Shown here: one piece after another, positions 38,513 to 49,326 of the stretch
Layout of the letters: every line of letters starts with the position of its first letter
How positions within the stretch are numbered: the stretch's first letter is position 1
Assembly (NCBI GenBank): GCA_947591475.1
Contig: CANQDE010000006.1
Coordinates: 1 to 64,000, forward strand
Reading direction: 5' to 3'
DNA: 64,000 nucleotides
Source of the DNA: an uncultured Alistipes sp.
GTDB taxonomy: Bacteria; Bacteroidota; Bacteroidia; Bacteroidales; Rikenellaceae
Notes under the pieces: generated by a model
Databases searched by the model: none
What the model was told of the DNA's origin: nothing
The model's input: the letters and a program-made list of their open reading frames with translations, nothing else
Made by a program: the position numbers and the translations under genes

Positions 38513-40459
38513 TTAGTCCTTGTAGTTGCGCTGTGCCGGATGGACGAACTCGAAATTGAGCGGTTCCTTCGTGAGTTCAGGCTCTTGGTCGGGGCCTTTG
38601 TACTCCCAAACGGCCGCATAGACGAAATGTTCGTCATCGCGTTTCGCTTCGCCCTCTTCGGTCTGGTGCTCGATGCGGAAATGACCGCCGCACGACTCCT
38701 CGCGGACAAGTGCGTCGCGGGCCATCAGTTCGCCCAACTCCAAGAAATCGGCCAGACGCAACGCCTTTTCGAGCTCGACGTTGAAGTCGTCCGCACGGCC
38801 TACGACCTTGACATCCTGCCAAAACTCTTTTCGCAATTTTTGAATTTCGGAAATTGCGGTCTCTAACGACTCTTTCGAACGGGCCATGCCGACATACTCC
38901 CACATGATGTTGCCCAATCGCTTGTGGATGTCGTCGACCGACTGTTTGCCGTTGATGGAGAGCAATTTCGCGATCTTCTCGCGTACGCCCTTTTCGGCTT
39001 CGTCGAAGGCCGGCGTGTCGGTCTTGACCTTCGGGGCTTGAATCTTGTGCGACAAGTAATCGCCGATCGTATAGGGCAGCACGAAATAACCGTCGGCCAG
39101 ACCCTGCATCAGTGCCGATGCGCCCAGTCGGTTCGCGCCGTGGTCGGAGAAGTTGGCTTCGCCGATGGCGTAGAGACCCGGGATGGTGGTCATTAGATTG
39201 TAGTCGACCCAGATGCCGCCCATCGTGTAGTGCACGGCGGGGAAAATCTGCATCGGCTGTTCGTAGGGGCTCACGTCGGTAATCTCCTCGTACATGTCGA
39301 AAAGGTTGCCGTAACGCTGTTTGATAATATCCTTGCCCAGACGTTCGATAGCGGTCTTGAAGTCGAGGAACACAGCCAGACCGGTCTCGTTCACGCCGAA
39401 GCCCGCATCGCAACGCTCCTTGGCGGCACGCGAAGCGACGTCGCGCGGTACGAGGTTGCCGAAAGCGGGATAGCGGCGTTCCAAATAGTAGTCGCGATCC
39501 TCCTCGGCGATTTCCGACGGCTGTTTTTTGCCGGTGCGGAGAGCCTGCACGTCTTCGAGTTTCTTCGGTACCCAGATGCGGCCGTCGTTGCGTAACGATT
39601 CCGACATCAATGTCAGTTTCGATTGCTGGTCGCCGTGCTTCGGGATGCAGGTCGGGTGGATCTGCGTGAAGCAGGGATTGGCGAAACCGGCCCCCTTGCG
39701 GTAGCACTGGAAGGCAGCCGAACCGTTCGATGCCATGGCGTTCGTCGACAAGAAGAAGACATTGCCGTAACCGCCCGTTGCGAGCACGACGGCGTGTGCG
39801 CCGAAGCGTTCGATTTCACCCGTAACGAGGTTGCGGGCGATGATGCCGCGCGCTTCACCGTCTTCGATGACGAGGTCGAGCATCTCGTGGCGCGGATAGC
39901 TCTTTACGGAGCCGGCGGCAATCTCCTTGTTCAGTGCGGCGTAGGCACCCAACAGCAACTGTTGTCCGGTCTGGCCGCGAGCGTAGAACGTACGCGAAAC
40001 CTGCGCGCCGCCGAACGAACGATTGGCCAACAGACCGCCGTATTCGCGGGCGAATGGCACGCCCTGAGCGACGCATTGGTCGATGATGAGGTTCGAGACC
40101 TCGGCCAAACGGTAGACGTTGGCCTCACGGGCGCGGTAGTCGCCGCCCTTGATCGTGTCGTAGAACAGACGATAGACCGAATCGTTGTCGTTCTGGTAGT
40201 TCTTGGCCGCATTGATACCGCCCTGCGCTGCGATGGAGTGTGCGCGGCGCGGCGAATCCTGAATGCAGAACACCTTGACGTTGTAACCCAGTTCGCCGAG
40301 CGAAGCGGCTGCGGAGGCGCCGCCGAGGCCCGTTCCGACGATGATGATGTCGAGCTTGCGCTTGTTGGCGGGGCTCACGACCCGAATAGCTGCCTTGTGA
40401 TTGCTCCACTTCTGTGCGAGTTCGCCGGCAGGGATTTTAGCATCTAATTTGAAACCCAT
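38513..40459 (-). CDS. sdhA: succinate dehydrogenase/fumarate reductase flavoprotein subunit
   Basis: [50 protein letters not shown]. Confidence 0.97.
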   Translation of the reverse strand: MGFKLDAKIPAGELAQKWSNHKAAIRVVSPANKRKLDIIIVGTGLGGASAAASLGELGYNVKVFCIQDSPRRAHSIAAQGGINAAKNYQNDNDSVYRLFYDTIKGGDYRAREANVYRLAEVSNLIIDQCVAQGVPFAREYGGLLANRSFGGAQVSRTFYARGQTGQQLLLGAYAALNKEIAAGSVKSYPRHEMLDLVIEDGEARGIIARNLVTGEIERFGAHAVVLATGGYGNVFFLSTNAMASNGSAAFQCYRKGAGFANPCFTQIHPTCIPKHGDQQSKLTLMSESLRNDGRIWVPKKLEDVQALRTGKKQPSEIAEEDRDYYLERRYPAFGNLVPRDVASRAAKERCDAGFGVNETGLAVFLDFKTAIERLGKDIIKQRYGNLFDMYEEITDVSPYEQPMQIFPAVHYTMGGIWVDYNLMTTIPGLYAIGEANFSDHGANRLGASALMQGLADGYFVLPYTIGDYLSHKIQAPKVKTDTPAFDEAEKGVREKIAKLLSINGKQSVDDIHKRLGNIMWEYVGMARSKESLETAISEIQKLRKEFWQDVKVVGRADDFNVELEKALRLADFLELGELMARDALVREESCGGHFRIEHQTEEGEAKRDDEHFVYAAVWEYKGPDQEPELTKEPLNFEFVHPAQRNYKD

Positions 40460-40567
40460 ATTTTTATTAATTTACTTATCCATATACTTGATGTCGGGAG
40501 ATACTTGATACGCGATGCCGGGGAGATTTCCGATTTTCGGGGTCGGGGAACTCCTCGGGCCGGATTC

Positions 40568-41278
40568 TCAGGCGCCACAGCAGCAGGGGCAGCAGCTCTT
40601 GATGAAGTAAACGACCACTACGGCGGCGAATCCCAAGAAAACGAGCGTTGCGACCACGTTGGCGATGCACTTCAGACGCGGATACCACGTGTCGTTAGCC
40701 CAACCTACGGTCTGGAACATCGACCACACGCCGTGGGTCAGGTGGAACCACAGCGCGGCGAACCACAACAGGTAGAGGACGACGTAATACCATTTCGAGA
40801 AGGTGTAGGCGATCAGTGCGGCGCCGTCGGTCGCGGCGATGGTGTGGCTGCCGACCACCGAAGCGTGTCCGCCCAATACCTCGACGAGCTGCATCTTCGC
40901 CCAGAAGTTGAATAGGTGCAACAGCAAGCCGGCCAGCACGATGAATCCGATGACCAGCATGTTTTTCGATGCCCAGCTTACTCCCGGTTCGGTAACGGTA
41001 ACCGCATAACGCTGCTTTCCGCGCGCGCGATAATTATCGACGGTGAGCATCAACGCATAGAGGAAGTGCACGAGAACGCCGAGTGCCAGGACGGCGGTAC
41101 CGGCCAATGCGTACCAATTGGCGCCCAGAAAGCGGCAGATCGCATTGTAGCCGTCGGGCGAGATGATCGCCGTGAGGTTCATCGACATGTGGAAGAGGAT
41201 GAACAGCACGAGAAAGGCACCCGTGATGCTCATCACCAACTTTTTGCCGAGTGAGGATTTGGTTAGGAAACAGCTCAT
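40568..41278 (-). CDS. sdhC: succinate dehydrogenase cytochrome b subunit
   Basis: five TM helices; KLVMSITGAFLVLFILFHMSMNL. Confidence 0.92.
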   Translation of the reverse strand: MSCFLTKSSLGKKLVMSITGAFLVLFILFHMSMNLTAIISPDGYNAICRFLGANWYALAGTAVLALGVLVHFLYALMLTVDNYRARGKQRYAVTVTEPGVSWASKNMLVIGFIVLAGLLLHLFNFWAKMQLVEVLGGHASVVGSHTIAATDGAALIAYTFSKWYYVVLYLLWFAALWFHLTHGVWSMFQTVGWANDTWYPRLKCIANVVATLVFLGFAAVVVVYFIKSCCPCCCGA

Positions 41279-41456
41279 AATGATGATTTTTGTATTTTAT
41301 TGGTTTGTTTGTCGGTAAATGCGTATATTTGTTAACGGGGCTCCGGTCGCTTCCTGTTGCGGTGGGCCGGACGATCGCTCTGCGATGCAAAGATAACCAT
41401 TGTTTGCAGAATAACAATAAAAACGCTTCGGGATTTCTTGAAAAACAGCTGATTTT

Positions 41457-42056
41457 ATGACCAAAGACGAATTGCGTCGTGCGATGCGGCTGCGGAACCG
41501 GTCGTTGTCGTTCGAACAGAAACGGAGGGCGGCGGAGCGGATTTTCGCCCAAGTGGAGGCCTTGCCGGCCTTTGAACGGGCGCGGTGCGTGGCTTGTTTC
41601 TGTGCATTGCCCGACGAACCGCCGACCGAGGCGGTTTTGCGACGCTGGAGCGTCGACCGACGGGTCGTCGTGCCGCGGGTCGAGGGCGATACGATGCAAT
41701 TCTACGACTATCGGCCCGATGCGCTGACGTGCGGGGCATTCGGCATCGCCGAACCGGTCGTAGGGGAGGGCTCGCATGCTTCCGAACGCTTCGAGACGGA
41801 CGATGCGGCGGATGCTCCATCCGCTTCGTATTGTGCCCTTTGTCCGCCCGAGGCGATTGATTTGCTGGTCGTGCCGGGGGTGGCTTTCACGCGGGAGGGC
41901 GCCCGTTTGGGACGGGGCAAAGGCTTTTACGACCGATATTTGTCCCAACCCACATTGCATGCCTGTTGCGTCGGCGTCTGTTTCGCGCATCAGTTGGTTG
42001 CGTATCTGCCCGTCGAACCGCATGACCGCAGCATGGAGGTCGTTTGTCTCGGGTAA
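41457..42056 (+). CDS. 5-formyltetrahydrofolate cyclo-ligase
   Basis: MTKDELRRAMRLRNRSLSFEQKRRAAERIF; LLVVPGVAFTREGARLGRGKGFYDRYL. Confidence 0.95.
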   Translation: MTKDELRRAMRLRNRSLSFEQKRRAAERIFAQVEALPAFERARCVACFCALPDEPPTEAVLRRWSVDRRVVVPRVEGDTMQFYDYRPDALTCGAFGIAEPVVGEGSHASERFETDDAADAPSASYCALCPPEAIDLLVVPGVAFTREGARLGRGKGFYDRYLSQPTLHACCVGVCFAHQLVAYLPVEPHDRSMEVVCLG

Positions 42057-42176
42057 ATCCATCGTAGGAAGTTTGCCCTTACGTTCGGATTGTGATTCGG
42101 TTGGTTTTCGCGGCAGGTGCGAAACAGTTTATATATTAACCAAATAACTAAAAATCAATAAATTGCGGAATTTTGA

Positions 42177-42185
42177 GGGGGGGGG
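42177..42185. repeat. poly-G tract (9 G)
   Basis: ttttgaGGGGGGGGGattttt upstream of the CPS promoter. Confidence 0.9.
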
Positions 42186-42215
42186 ATTTTTGGAGACCAA
42201 AAAAGTGCGTGCAAA

Positions 42216-42247
42216 TTTGGCGATATAGGTAATTTTATGTACTTTTG
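42216..42247 (+). promoter_or_regulatory. CPS operon promoter TTTG-N20-TACTTTTG
   Basis: TTTG 42216-42219, TACTTTTG 42240-42247, ~190 nt before the UpxY-like start codon. Confidence 0.7.
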
Positions 42248-42435
42248 CATTGCAATCGGTCGGCGGTATCGTCCGGTTGTGGAACCTCACGGCGCTCATC
42301 TCGTTGTCGCGATTGATCCGAAGAGCCGAAAACGTTGCGAATTGCGACGTTGAACGGCCGAGTCCTTTTGCTGCGTGCAAAGCCGTATGCTTTGCAGCGA
42401 GTAAGGGGAGGGTATGCGGGTAGTGCTGGGCGGGG

Positions 42436-42984
42436 ATGAAAACAAAAAAGCGGAACATGGAGGAAGTGGTTGAACCTTTGCGGAGTTGGTATGCCTTACG
42501 GGTCTTTCACAACCGATCCGTCGAGGTATCTTCATTGGTGGAGAAATCCGGCTGCGAGTATTACGTGCCGATGAAAACCGTCGAACGGACGACGAGCACC
42601 GGCCGCTCGACCGTCAGACAGCCGATTTTTCCGTCATTGCTTTTCATCCGTTCGGAAAAGTCTTACGTGGAAAACATCCGCAAACAACCGAAGGGTTTGG
42701 TGGGTGTCTACTGCATGCCCGGCATGAAAGAGCCTGCGGCGATTCCCGACGAGGAGATGCGGATGTTCATCTTCGTTACGACCGTCGGCAGCCGGAATCT
42801 GGAAGCGGTCGATCCGGCTTTGGCCAAAGGCGACCGGGTGCGCATCACGGGCGGCGTGTTTCGGGGGGCCGAAGGGTATATCGCCCGCATTCGGAACGCC
42901 AAGCGGTTGATCGTCGCCATCGAGGGGGTCGCCGCCGTAGCCACGAGTTACATCCCGAAGGATTTCATCGAAAAAATAGGTTGA
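42436..42984 (+). CDS. UpxY-family transcription antiterminator (NusG-like)
   Basis: SWYALRVFHNRSVEVSSLVEKSGCEYYVPMKTVE; VRITGGVFRGAEGYIARIRNAKRLIV KOW-like. Confidence 0.92.
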   Translation: MKTKKRNMEEVVEPLRSWYALRVFHNRSVEVSSLVEKSGCEYYVPMKTVERTTSTGRSTVRQPIFPSLLFIRSEKSYVENIRKQPKGLVGVYCMPGMKEPAAIPDEEMRMFIFVTTVGSRNLEAVDPALAKGDRVRITGGVFRGAEGYIARIRNAKRLIVAIEGVAAVATSYIPKDFIEKIG

Positions 42985-43041
42985 TACCGCTTGTGCATTG
43001 GGCTTGAAGGCGGTGGATTTATAAAACTAATCCGATAAGCA

Positions 43042-44049
43042 ATGAATGTCGAGATTGTGCAATCAAATGAGAATCAAAACGATGGGACGTTGATTCATCT
43101 GTTTTATACGGAATCTCTGGATATGTGGGTAGCGTACGGCTATTCGGCTTATGCGCTGCGACTTTATGTGAAAGCACGTGGAAGAGATAATCTGCGCAGT
43201 TTTTCATATACATTGCAGTTGCCGTGTACGATCGTGGGAAATGAAACGATCAAGGAAATGCGGAAGACGGTCGCTATCAAAGAGGAGCAGGAGGATTATT
43301 TGGTATTTGCTCATCTCAAACCGTTCGATAAAACAGATTACCTCCGATGGACGGACAAATTGCGGCACGAACGGGGGCAAAAGGAGGGGATGAATATCGA
43401 TACGCCTGTTAGTCAATATGTATCCAAAGATACGTTTATTCTTGACGGAATGTCGACTTTTTCCCGAAATGTGAAGCGTATTGGTGATTTGACGCTCGCT
43501 TCGATTGCTTTGTTGCTCTTTTCTCCGCTTTTTTTGGCTTGTTATATGGCGGTAAAGCGGGAAGATCACGGGCCTGCGATTTTCAAGCAGGAGCGGATCG
43601 GACGATTCGGAAAGCCGTTTTATATTTACAAATTTCGTTCGATGCGGCTCGATGCCGAAGCATTGGGTCCTCAATTGAGCCACAGCGGTGGCAGCGACGA
43701 TCCTCGATTGACAAAGGTGGGACGTTTTCTGCGGGCGCATCATTTGGACGAATTGCCGCAGTTGTGGAATGTGTTCTGCGGGGATATGGCTTTTATCGGG
43801 CCTCGTCCCGAACGGAAATTCTACATCGACCAAATCTTGGAATACGACAAGAGATATACCTATTTATACCAAATACGTCCGGGTGTAACGTCGTATGCGA
43901 CGCTTTATAACGGATATACGGATACGATGGAAAAAATGCTCCGTCGCTTGGAATACGATCTGTATTATCTCGGACATCGTTCTTGGTGGTTTGACTTCAA
44001 GGTGCTGGTTCATACTTTTTGTGCTATCGTTTTCGGAAAAAAATTTTAA
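43042..44049 (+). CDS. undecaprenyl-phosphate sugar phosphotransferase (WcaJ/PglC-like)
   Basis: FSRNVKRIGDLTLASIALLLFSPLFLACYMAVKREDHGPAIFKQERIGRFGKPFYIYKFRSM. Confidence 0.93.
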   Translation: MNVEIVQSNENQNDGTLIHLFYTESLDMWVAYGYSAYALRLYVKARGRDNLRSFSYTLQLPCTIVGNETIKEMRKTVAIKEEQEDYLVFAHLKPFDKTDYLRWTDKLRHERGQKEGMNIDTPVSQYVSKDTFILDGMSTFSRNVKRIGDLTLASIALLLFSPLFLACYMAVKREDHGPAIFKQERIGRFGKPFYIYKFRSMRLDAEALGPQLSHSGGSDDPRLTKVGRFLRAHHLDELPQLWNVFCGDMAFIGPRPERKFYIDQILEYDKRYTYLYQIRPGVTSYATLYNGYTDTMEKMLRRLEYDLYYLGHRSWWFDFKVLVHTFCAIVFGKKF

Positions 44050-44084
44050 TTGAGTTGCTTAATTCAAAAAATACGAAATTCAAA

Positions 44085-46706
44085 ATGAACAAGAAAGAGA
44101 ATTGTTTTTTTTACATAATCCTCTTATCCCTTATTGGCTTGACAATGCCCGTCGCGGCGCAGATGACCGACGATCAGGTGATTCGATATGTGCAGGAAGG
44201 ATTACAGGCCGGCAAGGGCCAAGCGCAGATCGGTAAGGAGTTGTTGGCACGGGGCGTTAGCCGAAGCCAGATCGAACGGCTGCGTGAGCAGTTCGATTCC
44301 GAATCGGAAGACAATAGCAGCACCCGGTATCGTTCTTCGACCCAGCAAAGTCGCACCCGCAAACGCTCGACGTTGCCCGATCGGCGGGTCGATTCCGAAG
44401 AGGATGACCGTTATTATTACGACCGTCGTACCGGAAGAACGCGCAATGCTCGCAATGACCGTTACGATCGTTACGACCGCAACGCTCGTTATGACCGACG
44501 CGACGACCGGCGGAATGTCCGTCCGGACGGGATGGACGATTCCGAATTTTCGGATGATTATCTGAACGATCCGTATGGAATGGATGCATTTGCGGCCGAT
44601 TCGTTGGGCTTCGATTTTCCGTTTGGATCGCGGCAGCGTCCCGTTCCGGACAGTCTGCAAAAATTCGGCCATAATATCTTCGTGGACAGGGAATTGACCT
44701 TCGAGCCGAACGAAAATCTCGCGACGCCGGAGAATTATCGGTTGGGCCCTGGCGATGAGGTGATTATCGACATCTGGGGCGCCAACGAGGACAATATCCG
44801 GCAGGAAATTTCACCCGAAGGGAATATCATGGTCGAGCAGTTGGGGCCGGTCTATCTGAATGGGCTTACCATCAAGGAGGCCAATGACAAGATTCGTCGC
44901 ATTTTCGCCCAGAAATATGCGGACGTTATGGGCGAAAATCCCCTCTCCGACGTGCGCGTTACGTTAGGAAATATCCGGTCGATTTCGGTCAATGTCATGG
45001 GCGAAGTACATACGCCCGGAACCTACCGGTTATCGGCGTTCGCTTCGCTTTTCCATGCGCTTTACAGTGCGGGCGGCGTTACCGATATCGGTTCGTTGCG
45101 CAACATTCGGGTGATGCGCGACGGTCAGGAAATCGCTTCGGCCGACCTGTACGAATATCTGTTCGACGGCAAGTTGTCGACCGATATTCGTTTGAACGAG
45201 GGCGATGTGATCGTTGTTCCGCCCTATGAAGCGCAGGTAACCGTGCAGGGCAAGGTGAAACGCCCGATGTATTACGAGGTGAAGAAAGACGAGCCGCTTG
45301 CGGCCTTGCTCCGGTATGCCGGAGGATTCGCCGGCGACGCCTACTCGGACGAAGTCGGCTTGATTCGTCAGACCGGCCGAGAGCATAGCTATTTCGGCGT
45401 TCGAGAGGGCGACTTCGATTCGTTCGGTCTGGAAGATGGCGACTCCGTGCGGGTCGGCGCTACGCTGAACCGCTTTATCAATCGGGTCGAGGTGCAGGGC
45501 GCTGTGTTCCGTCCGGGTATGTACGAGCTTAACGCAGAGATGAATACCGTGCGGGCTTTGGTGGAGCGTGCCGATGGTGTTACGGAAGATGCTTTCCTGA
45601 ATCGGGCCCAGTTGTTGCGCGAAAAAGACGATCTGACCAAGGAGATGCTGGCTATCGACCTGCAAGGAATTCTTTCGGGTGAGTTGCCCGACGTGGCTTT
45701 GCGGAAAAACGACGTGCTGATGATTCCGAGCATTCAGGAATTGCAGGAATTCGGAGCTTTCACCATTGATGGCGAAGTGGCTTGGCCCGGGCGCTATCCT
45801 TATGCAGATAACACGACTATCGAAGACTTGATTATTCAGGCCGGCGGTTTGTTGGAGAGTGCCTCGACAGCGCAGGTCGATGTCATGCGCCGATTGAAAT
45901 CGCCCAAAAGCAAGATGCCATCCGAAGAGATCGGTAAGGTGTTCAGATTCGAAATTCGGGACGGGTTCGTGGTCGACGGTGAGAAAAATTTCACCTTGGA
46001 GCCGTTCGATATTGTTGCCGTGCGCCGGAGTCCCGGGTACCAGAAGCAACGTATGGTGATACTCGACGGCGAAGTCGTGTTCGAGGGCCGATATGCCCTT
46101 GTTCGTAAAAACGAACGCATCTCGGATTTAGTCAATCGCGCGGGCGGCGTTACGCCCGATGCCTATACGCGGGGCGGCCGATTGATCCGTCGCATGACTG
46201 AAGAGGAACGGGCCGTGCGCGAGGCATCCATCTTGGCTGCGCAGCAGCGAAGGGGCGAAGATTCCATATCGTTGGAACGGCTGACGGTGAGCGACTATTA
46301 TAATGTCGGTATCGAACTCGACAAGGCCTTGGCGAATCCGGGGTCGGATTACGATGTCATTCTGCGCGAGGGCGACCGGCTGGTCGTTCCCGAATACGTC
46401 AGCACGGTAACCATCAACGGCGAGGTGATGAGTCCCAATACGGTGGCCTATCTGAAAGACAAACCGTTGAAATACTACATTTCGCAGGCCGGCGGCTATG
46501 CCGATCGTGCGAAGAAGAACCGCGCTTATGTGGTTTACATGAACGGCATGATTGCACAGGCGAAAGGCCGTACGAAGATCGAGCCCGGATGTGAAATCGT
46601 CGTTCCGAGCAAACGCAAACGCAATCCGGTGCGACTGGCCGAAATTTTGGGCTTGACGACTTCGGCGGCATCCATTGCAGCGGTAATTGCCGCAGCATCG
46701 AAATAG
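44085..46706 (+). CDS. polysaccharide export outer membrane protein (SLBB/Wza-like)
   Basis: RLGPGDEVIIDIWGANEDNI; multiple SLBB repeats (TVQGKVKRPMYYEV, INGEVMSPNTVAYL). Confidence 0.92.
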   Translation: MNKKENCFFYIILLSLIGLTMPVAAQMTDDQVIRYVQEGLQAGKGQAQIGKELLARGVSRSQIERLREQFDSESEDNSSTRYRSSTQQSRTRKRSTLPDRRVDSEEDDRYYYDRRTGRTRNARNDRYDRYDRNARYDRRDDRRNVRPDGMDDSEFSDDYLNDPYGMDAFAADSLGFDFPFGSRQRPVPDSLQKFGHNIFVDRELTFEPNENLATPENYRLGPGDEVIIDIWGANEDNIRQEISPEGNIMVEQLGPVYLNGLTIKEANDKIRRIFAQKYADVMGENPLSDVRVTLGNIRSISVNVMGEVHTPGTYRLSAFASLFHALYSAGGVTDIGSLRNIRVMRDGQEIASADLYEYLFDGKLSTDIRLNEGDVIVVPPYEAQVTVQGKVKRPMYYEVKKDEPLAALLRYAGGFAGDAYSDEVGLIRQTGREHSYFGVREGDFDSFGLEDGDSVRVGATLNRFINRVEVQGAVFRPGMYELNAEMNTVRALVERADGVTEDAFLNRAQLLREKDDLTKEMLAIDLQGILSGELPDVALRKNDVLMIPSIQELQEFGAFTIDGEVAWPGRYPYADNTTIEDLIIQAGGLLESASTAQVDVMRRLKSPKSKMPSEEIGKVFRFEIRDGFVVDGEKNFTLEPFDIVAVRRSPGYQKQRMVILDGEVVFEGRYALVRKNERISDLVNRAGGVTPDAYTRGGRLIRRMTEEERAVREASILAAQQRRGEDSISLERLTVSDYYNVGIELDKALANPGSDYDVILREGDRLVVPEYVSTVTINGEVMSPNTVAYLKDKPLKYYISQAGGYADRAKKNRAYVVYMNGMIAQAKGRTKIEPGCEIVVPSKRKRNPVRLAEILGLTTSAASIAAVIAAASK

Positions 46707-46715
46707 TGTGATTGG

Positions 46716-47843
46716 TTGAAAAAAGAGAACTACGAAATGGCAAACGAACCTTTGACGAATACACCGGAGCGGTCGGAGCAAGAGGAGGAGATCGATCTGT
46801 TGGAACTGGCTCGCAAATTATGGGATGCGCGCAAACGGCTGTTAAAATGGTGCGGCATCGGCGCTTTGGTGGGACTTGTCGTCGCTTTCAGTATTCCGAA
46901 AGAGTATAGCGTTACGGTGAAACTCGCGCCCGAGGTCGCCAATGCGAAACAATCGTTGGGCGGTTTGGGCGATTTGGCCGCAATGGCGGGATTCAACGTC
47001 GGCGGAGGTGCTTCGAACGATGCTGTGTCTCCGACACTTTATCCCGATATTGTTGAATCGGTGCCGTTCGCTACGGAGTTGTTCGATGTGCAGGTCGCCG
47101 ACAAAAAGGGCAAATTGCAGACGACGGTCTATGAATATTTGACGGAGAATGTGCGTCGACCGTGGTGGAACGTTGTCCTTTCGGCTCCGTTCCGGTTCAT
47201 CGGTTGGACGGTTTCGCTCTTCAAAGGCGATGAAGAAACGCCGTCCCGTGAAGTCGATCCGTTCCGATTGACCTCCAAAGAAAACGCGGTTGTCAAGGCG
47301 TTGAACGAACGGGTTACGTGCGAGGTCGACAAAAAATCGTCGGTGATTTCATTGACCGTAACGATGCAGGATCCGTTGATTGCCGCTACGTTGACCGATA
47401 CGGTCATGAACAATTTGCAGAATTACATCACCGAGTATCGGACGAACAAAGCGCGGCATGATTTGGAATTCACGCAAAAACTCTACGACGAGGCCCAAGC
47501 CTCTTATTATGCGGCGCAATCGAAGTATGCGCGGTATATGGATGCGAATCAGAACGTTGTACTGCGTTCGGTGCGCACGGAGCAGGAGCGGTTGCAGAAT
47601 GAAATGACACTGAATTACAACCTATACAATCAGATGGCGCAGCAGCTTCAGTTGGCCAAAGCCAAGGTACAGGAATCCACACCGGCCTATGTTGTCTTGC
47701 AGCCGGCAACGGTGCCCCTGCGTGCGGCGAAACCTTCGAAGATGATGATTTTGATCGGATTCATTTTCCTTTTCGGCGTGGCTGCCTCCGCTTGGACGCT
47801 CTTCGGTGAGGGGTTGTTGGTTCAATTCAAGAAAGCGCAATAA
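46716..47843 (+). CDS. Wzz/chain length determinant protein
   Basis: [23 protein letters not shown], two TMs, [28 protein letters not shown]. Confidence 0.9.
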   Translation: MKKENYEMANEPLTNTPERSEQEEEIDLLELARKLWDARKRLLKWCGIGALVGLVVAFSIPKEYSVTVKLAPEVANAKQSLGGLGDLAAMAGFNVGGGASNDAVSPTLYPDIVESVPFATELFDVQVADKKGKLQTTVYEYLTENVRRPWWNVVLSAPFRFIGWTVSLFKGDEETPSREVDPFRLTSKENAVVKALNERVTCEVDKKSSVISLTVTMQDPLIAATLTDTVMNNLQNYITEYRTNKARHDLEFTQKLYDEAQASYYAAQSKYARYMDANQNVVLRSVRTEQERLQNEMTLNYNLYNQMAQQLQLAKAKVQESTPAYVVLQPATVPLRAAKPSKMMILIGFIFLFGVAASAWTLFGEGLLVQFKKAQ

Positions 47844-47844
47844 C

Positions 47845-48750
47845 ATGAAAGGCATCGTATTGGCCGGAGGTTCCGGTACGCGGTTGTATCCGATTACGAA
47901 GGGTGTTTCCAAACAGCTTTTGCCGGTATTCGACAAACCGATGATCTATTACCCGCTGTCGGTGCTGATGTTGGCGGGCATTCGAGAGATTTTGATTATC
48001 TCCACGCCGCAGGATTTGCCCGGATTCAAACGCCTGTTCGGCGACGGGTCGGATTTCGGCCTGCATTTGGAGTATGCCGAGCAGCCTTCGCCCGATGGAC
48101 TGGCGCAGGCATTTATTATTGGTGAAAAGTTCATCGGCGACGATTCGGCGTGTCTTGTGCTGGGCGACAATATCTTTCACGGCCCCGGATTCTCGGCCAT
48201 GTTGCGCGATGCGGTCCGTACGGTCGAAGAAGAGCATAAGGCGGTCGTGTTCGGTTATTGGGTTTCCGATCCGGAGCGGTATGGTGTTGCCGAGTTCGAC
48301 AAGGCCGGAAACTGCCTTTCGATCGAGGAGAAGCCTGCGAATCCCAAATCCAACTATGCGGTGGTTGGGCTCTATTTTTATCCCAACAAGGTGGTGGAAG
48401 TGGCCAAGGCGATAAAACCGTCGGCGCGCGGCGAATTGGAAATCACGTCGGTCAATCAATGCTTCTTGGAAGACAAGGAGCTGAAAGTGCTTACGCTGGG
48501 CCGCGGGTTTGCTTGGTTGGATACCGGCACGCACGATTCGCTGTCGGAGGCTTCGACCTACATTGAGGTCATCGAGAAGCGTCAGGGGTTGAAGGTGGCC
48601 TGCTTGGAAGGTATCGCCTACCGCAAGGGTTGGATTACGGCCGACAAGATGCGCGAATTGGCGGCTCCGATGCTGAAAAATCCTTATGGACAATACCTGC
48701 TGAAAGTTGTCGACGAAATCGAACGAACGGGGCAGACGAATTTGGAGTAA
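47845..48750 (+). CDS. rfbA: glucose-1-phosphate thymidylyltransferase
   Basis: [46 protein letters not shown]. Confidence 0.98.
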   Translation: MKGIVLAGGSGTRLYPITKGVSKQLLPVFDKPMIYYPLSVLMLAGIREILIISTPQDLPGFKRLFGDGSDFGLHLEYAEQPSPDGLAQAFIIGEKFIGDDSACLVLGDNIFHGPGFSAMLRDAVRTVEEEHKAVVFGYWVSDPERYGVAEFDKAGNCLSIEEKPANPKSNYAVVGLYFYPNKVVEVAKAIKPSARGELEITSVNQCFLEDKELKVLTLGRGFAWLDTGTHDSLSEASTYIEVIEKRQGLKVACLEGIAYRKGWITADKMRELAAPMLKNPYGQYLLKVVDEIERTGQTNLE

Positions 48751-48754
48751 TCGT

Positions 48755-49324
48755 ATGAAAGTGATTCCTACCGCTATTGAGGGTGTCGTCGTCATCGAAC
48801 CCGATTTGTTCGGGGATGAACGGGGCTATTTTTTCGAGAGTTTTTCGGAACGGCGTTTCTGTGAGCAGGTCCGTTCCGTGCGTTTCGTGCAGGACAACGA
48901 ATCGAAATCTGCGTATGGTGTTTTGCGCGGATTGCATTTCCAGAAGCCGCCGCATGCCCAATCCAAATTGGTGCGTGTCATTAAAGGAGAGGTGCTTGAT
49001 GTGGCGGTGGACATTCGTCGGGGTTCGCCGACGTTCGGACAGCATGTCGCCGTCGAATTGACGGCAGAGAACCATCGGCAGCTTTTCATTCCGCGTGGGT
49101 TTGCGCACGGATTTTCGGTGCTCTCCGACGAAGCGATATTCCAATACAAGTGCGACAATTACTACGCACCGCAGTCCGAAGGCTCTGTCGCTTGGAATGA
49201 CCCCGATCTGGCAATCGACTGGCGGATTCCGACCGACAAGGTGCTGCTTTCCGAAAAAGACCGACACCATCCTTGTCTGAAAGAGGCGGAGTGGTTATTC
49301 GATTATAGCGAATCTCTCTATTGA
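48755..49324 (+). CDS. rfbC: dTDP-4-dehydrorhamnose 3,5-epimerase
   Basis: DERGYFFESFSERRF, VLRGLHFQKPPHAQSKLVRVIKGEVLDVAVDIR. Confidence 0.97.
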   Translation: MKVIPTAIEGVVVIEPDLFGDERGYFFESFSERRFCEQVRSVRFVQDNESKSAYGVLRGLHFQKPPHAQSKLVRVIKGEVLDVAVDIRRGSPTFGQHVAVELTAENHRQLFIPRGFAHGFSVLSDEAIFQYKCDNYYAPQSEGSVAWNDPDLAIDWRIPTDKVLLSEKDRHHPCLKEAEWLFDYSESLY

Positions 49325-49326
49325 AT

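Noticed and set aside
42060-42440. Invertible promoter upstream of the capsule locus
   Set aside because: I could not find flanking inverted repeats around the TTTG-N20-TACTTTTG promoter.
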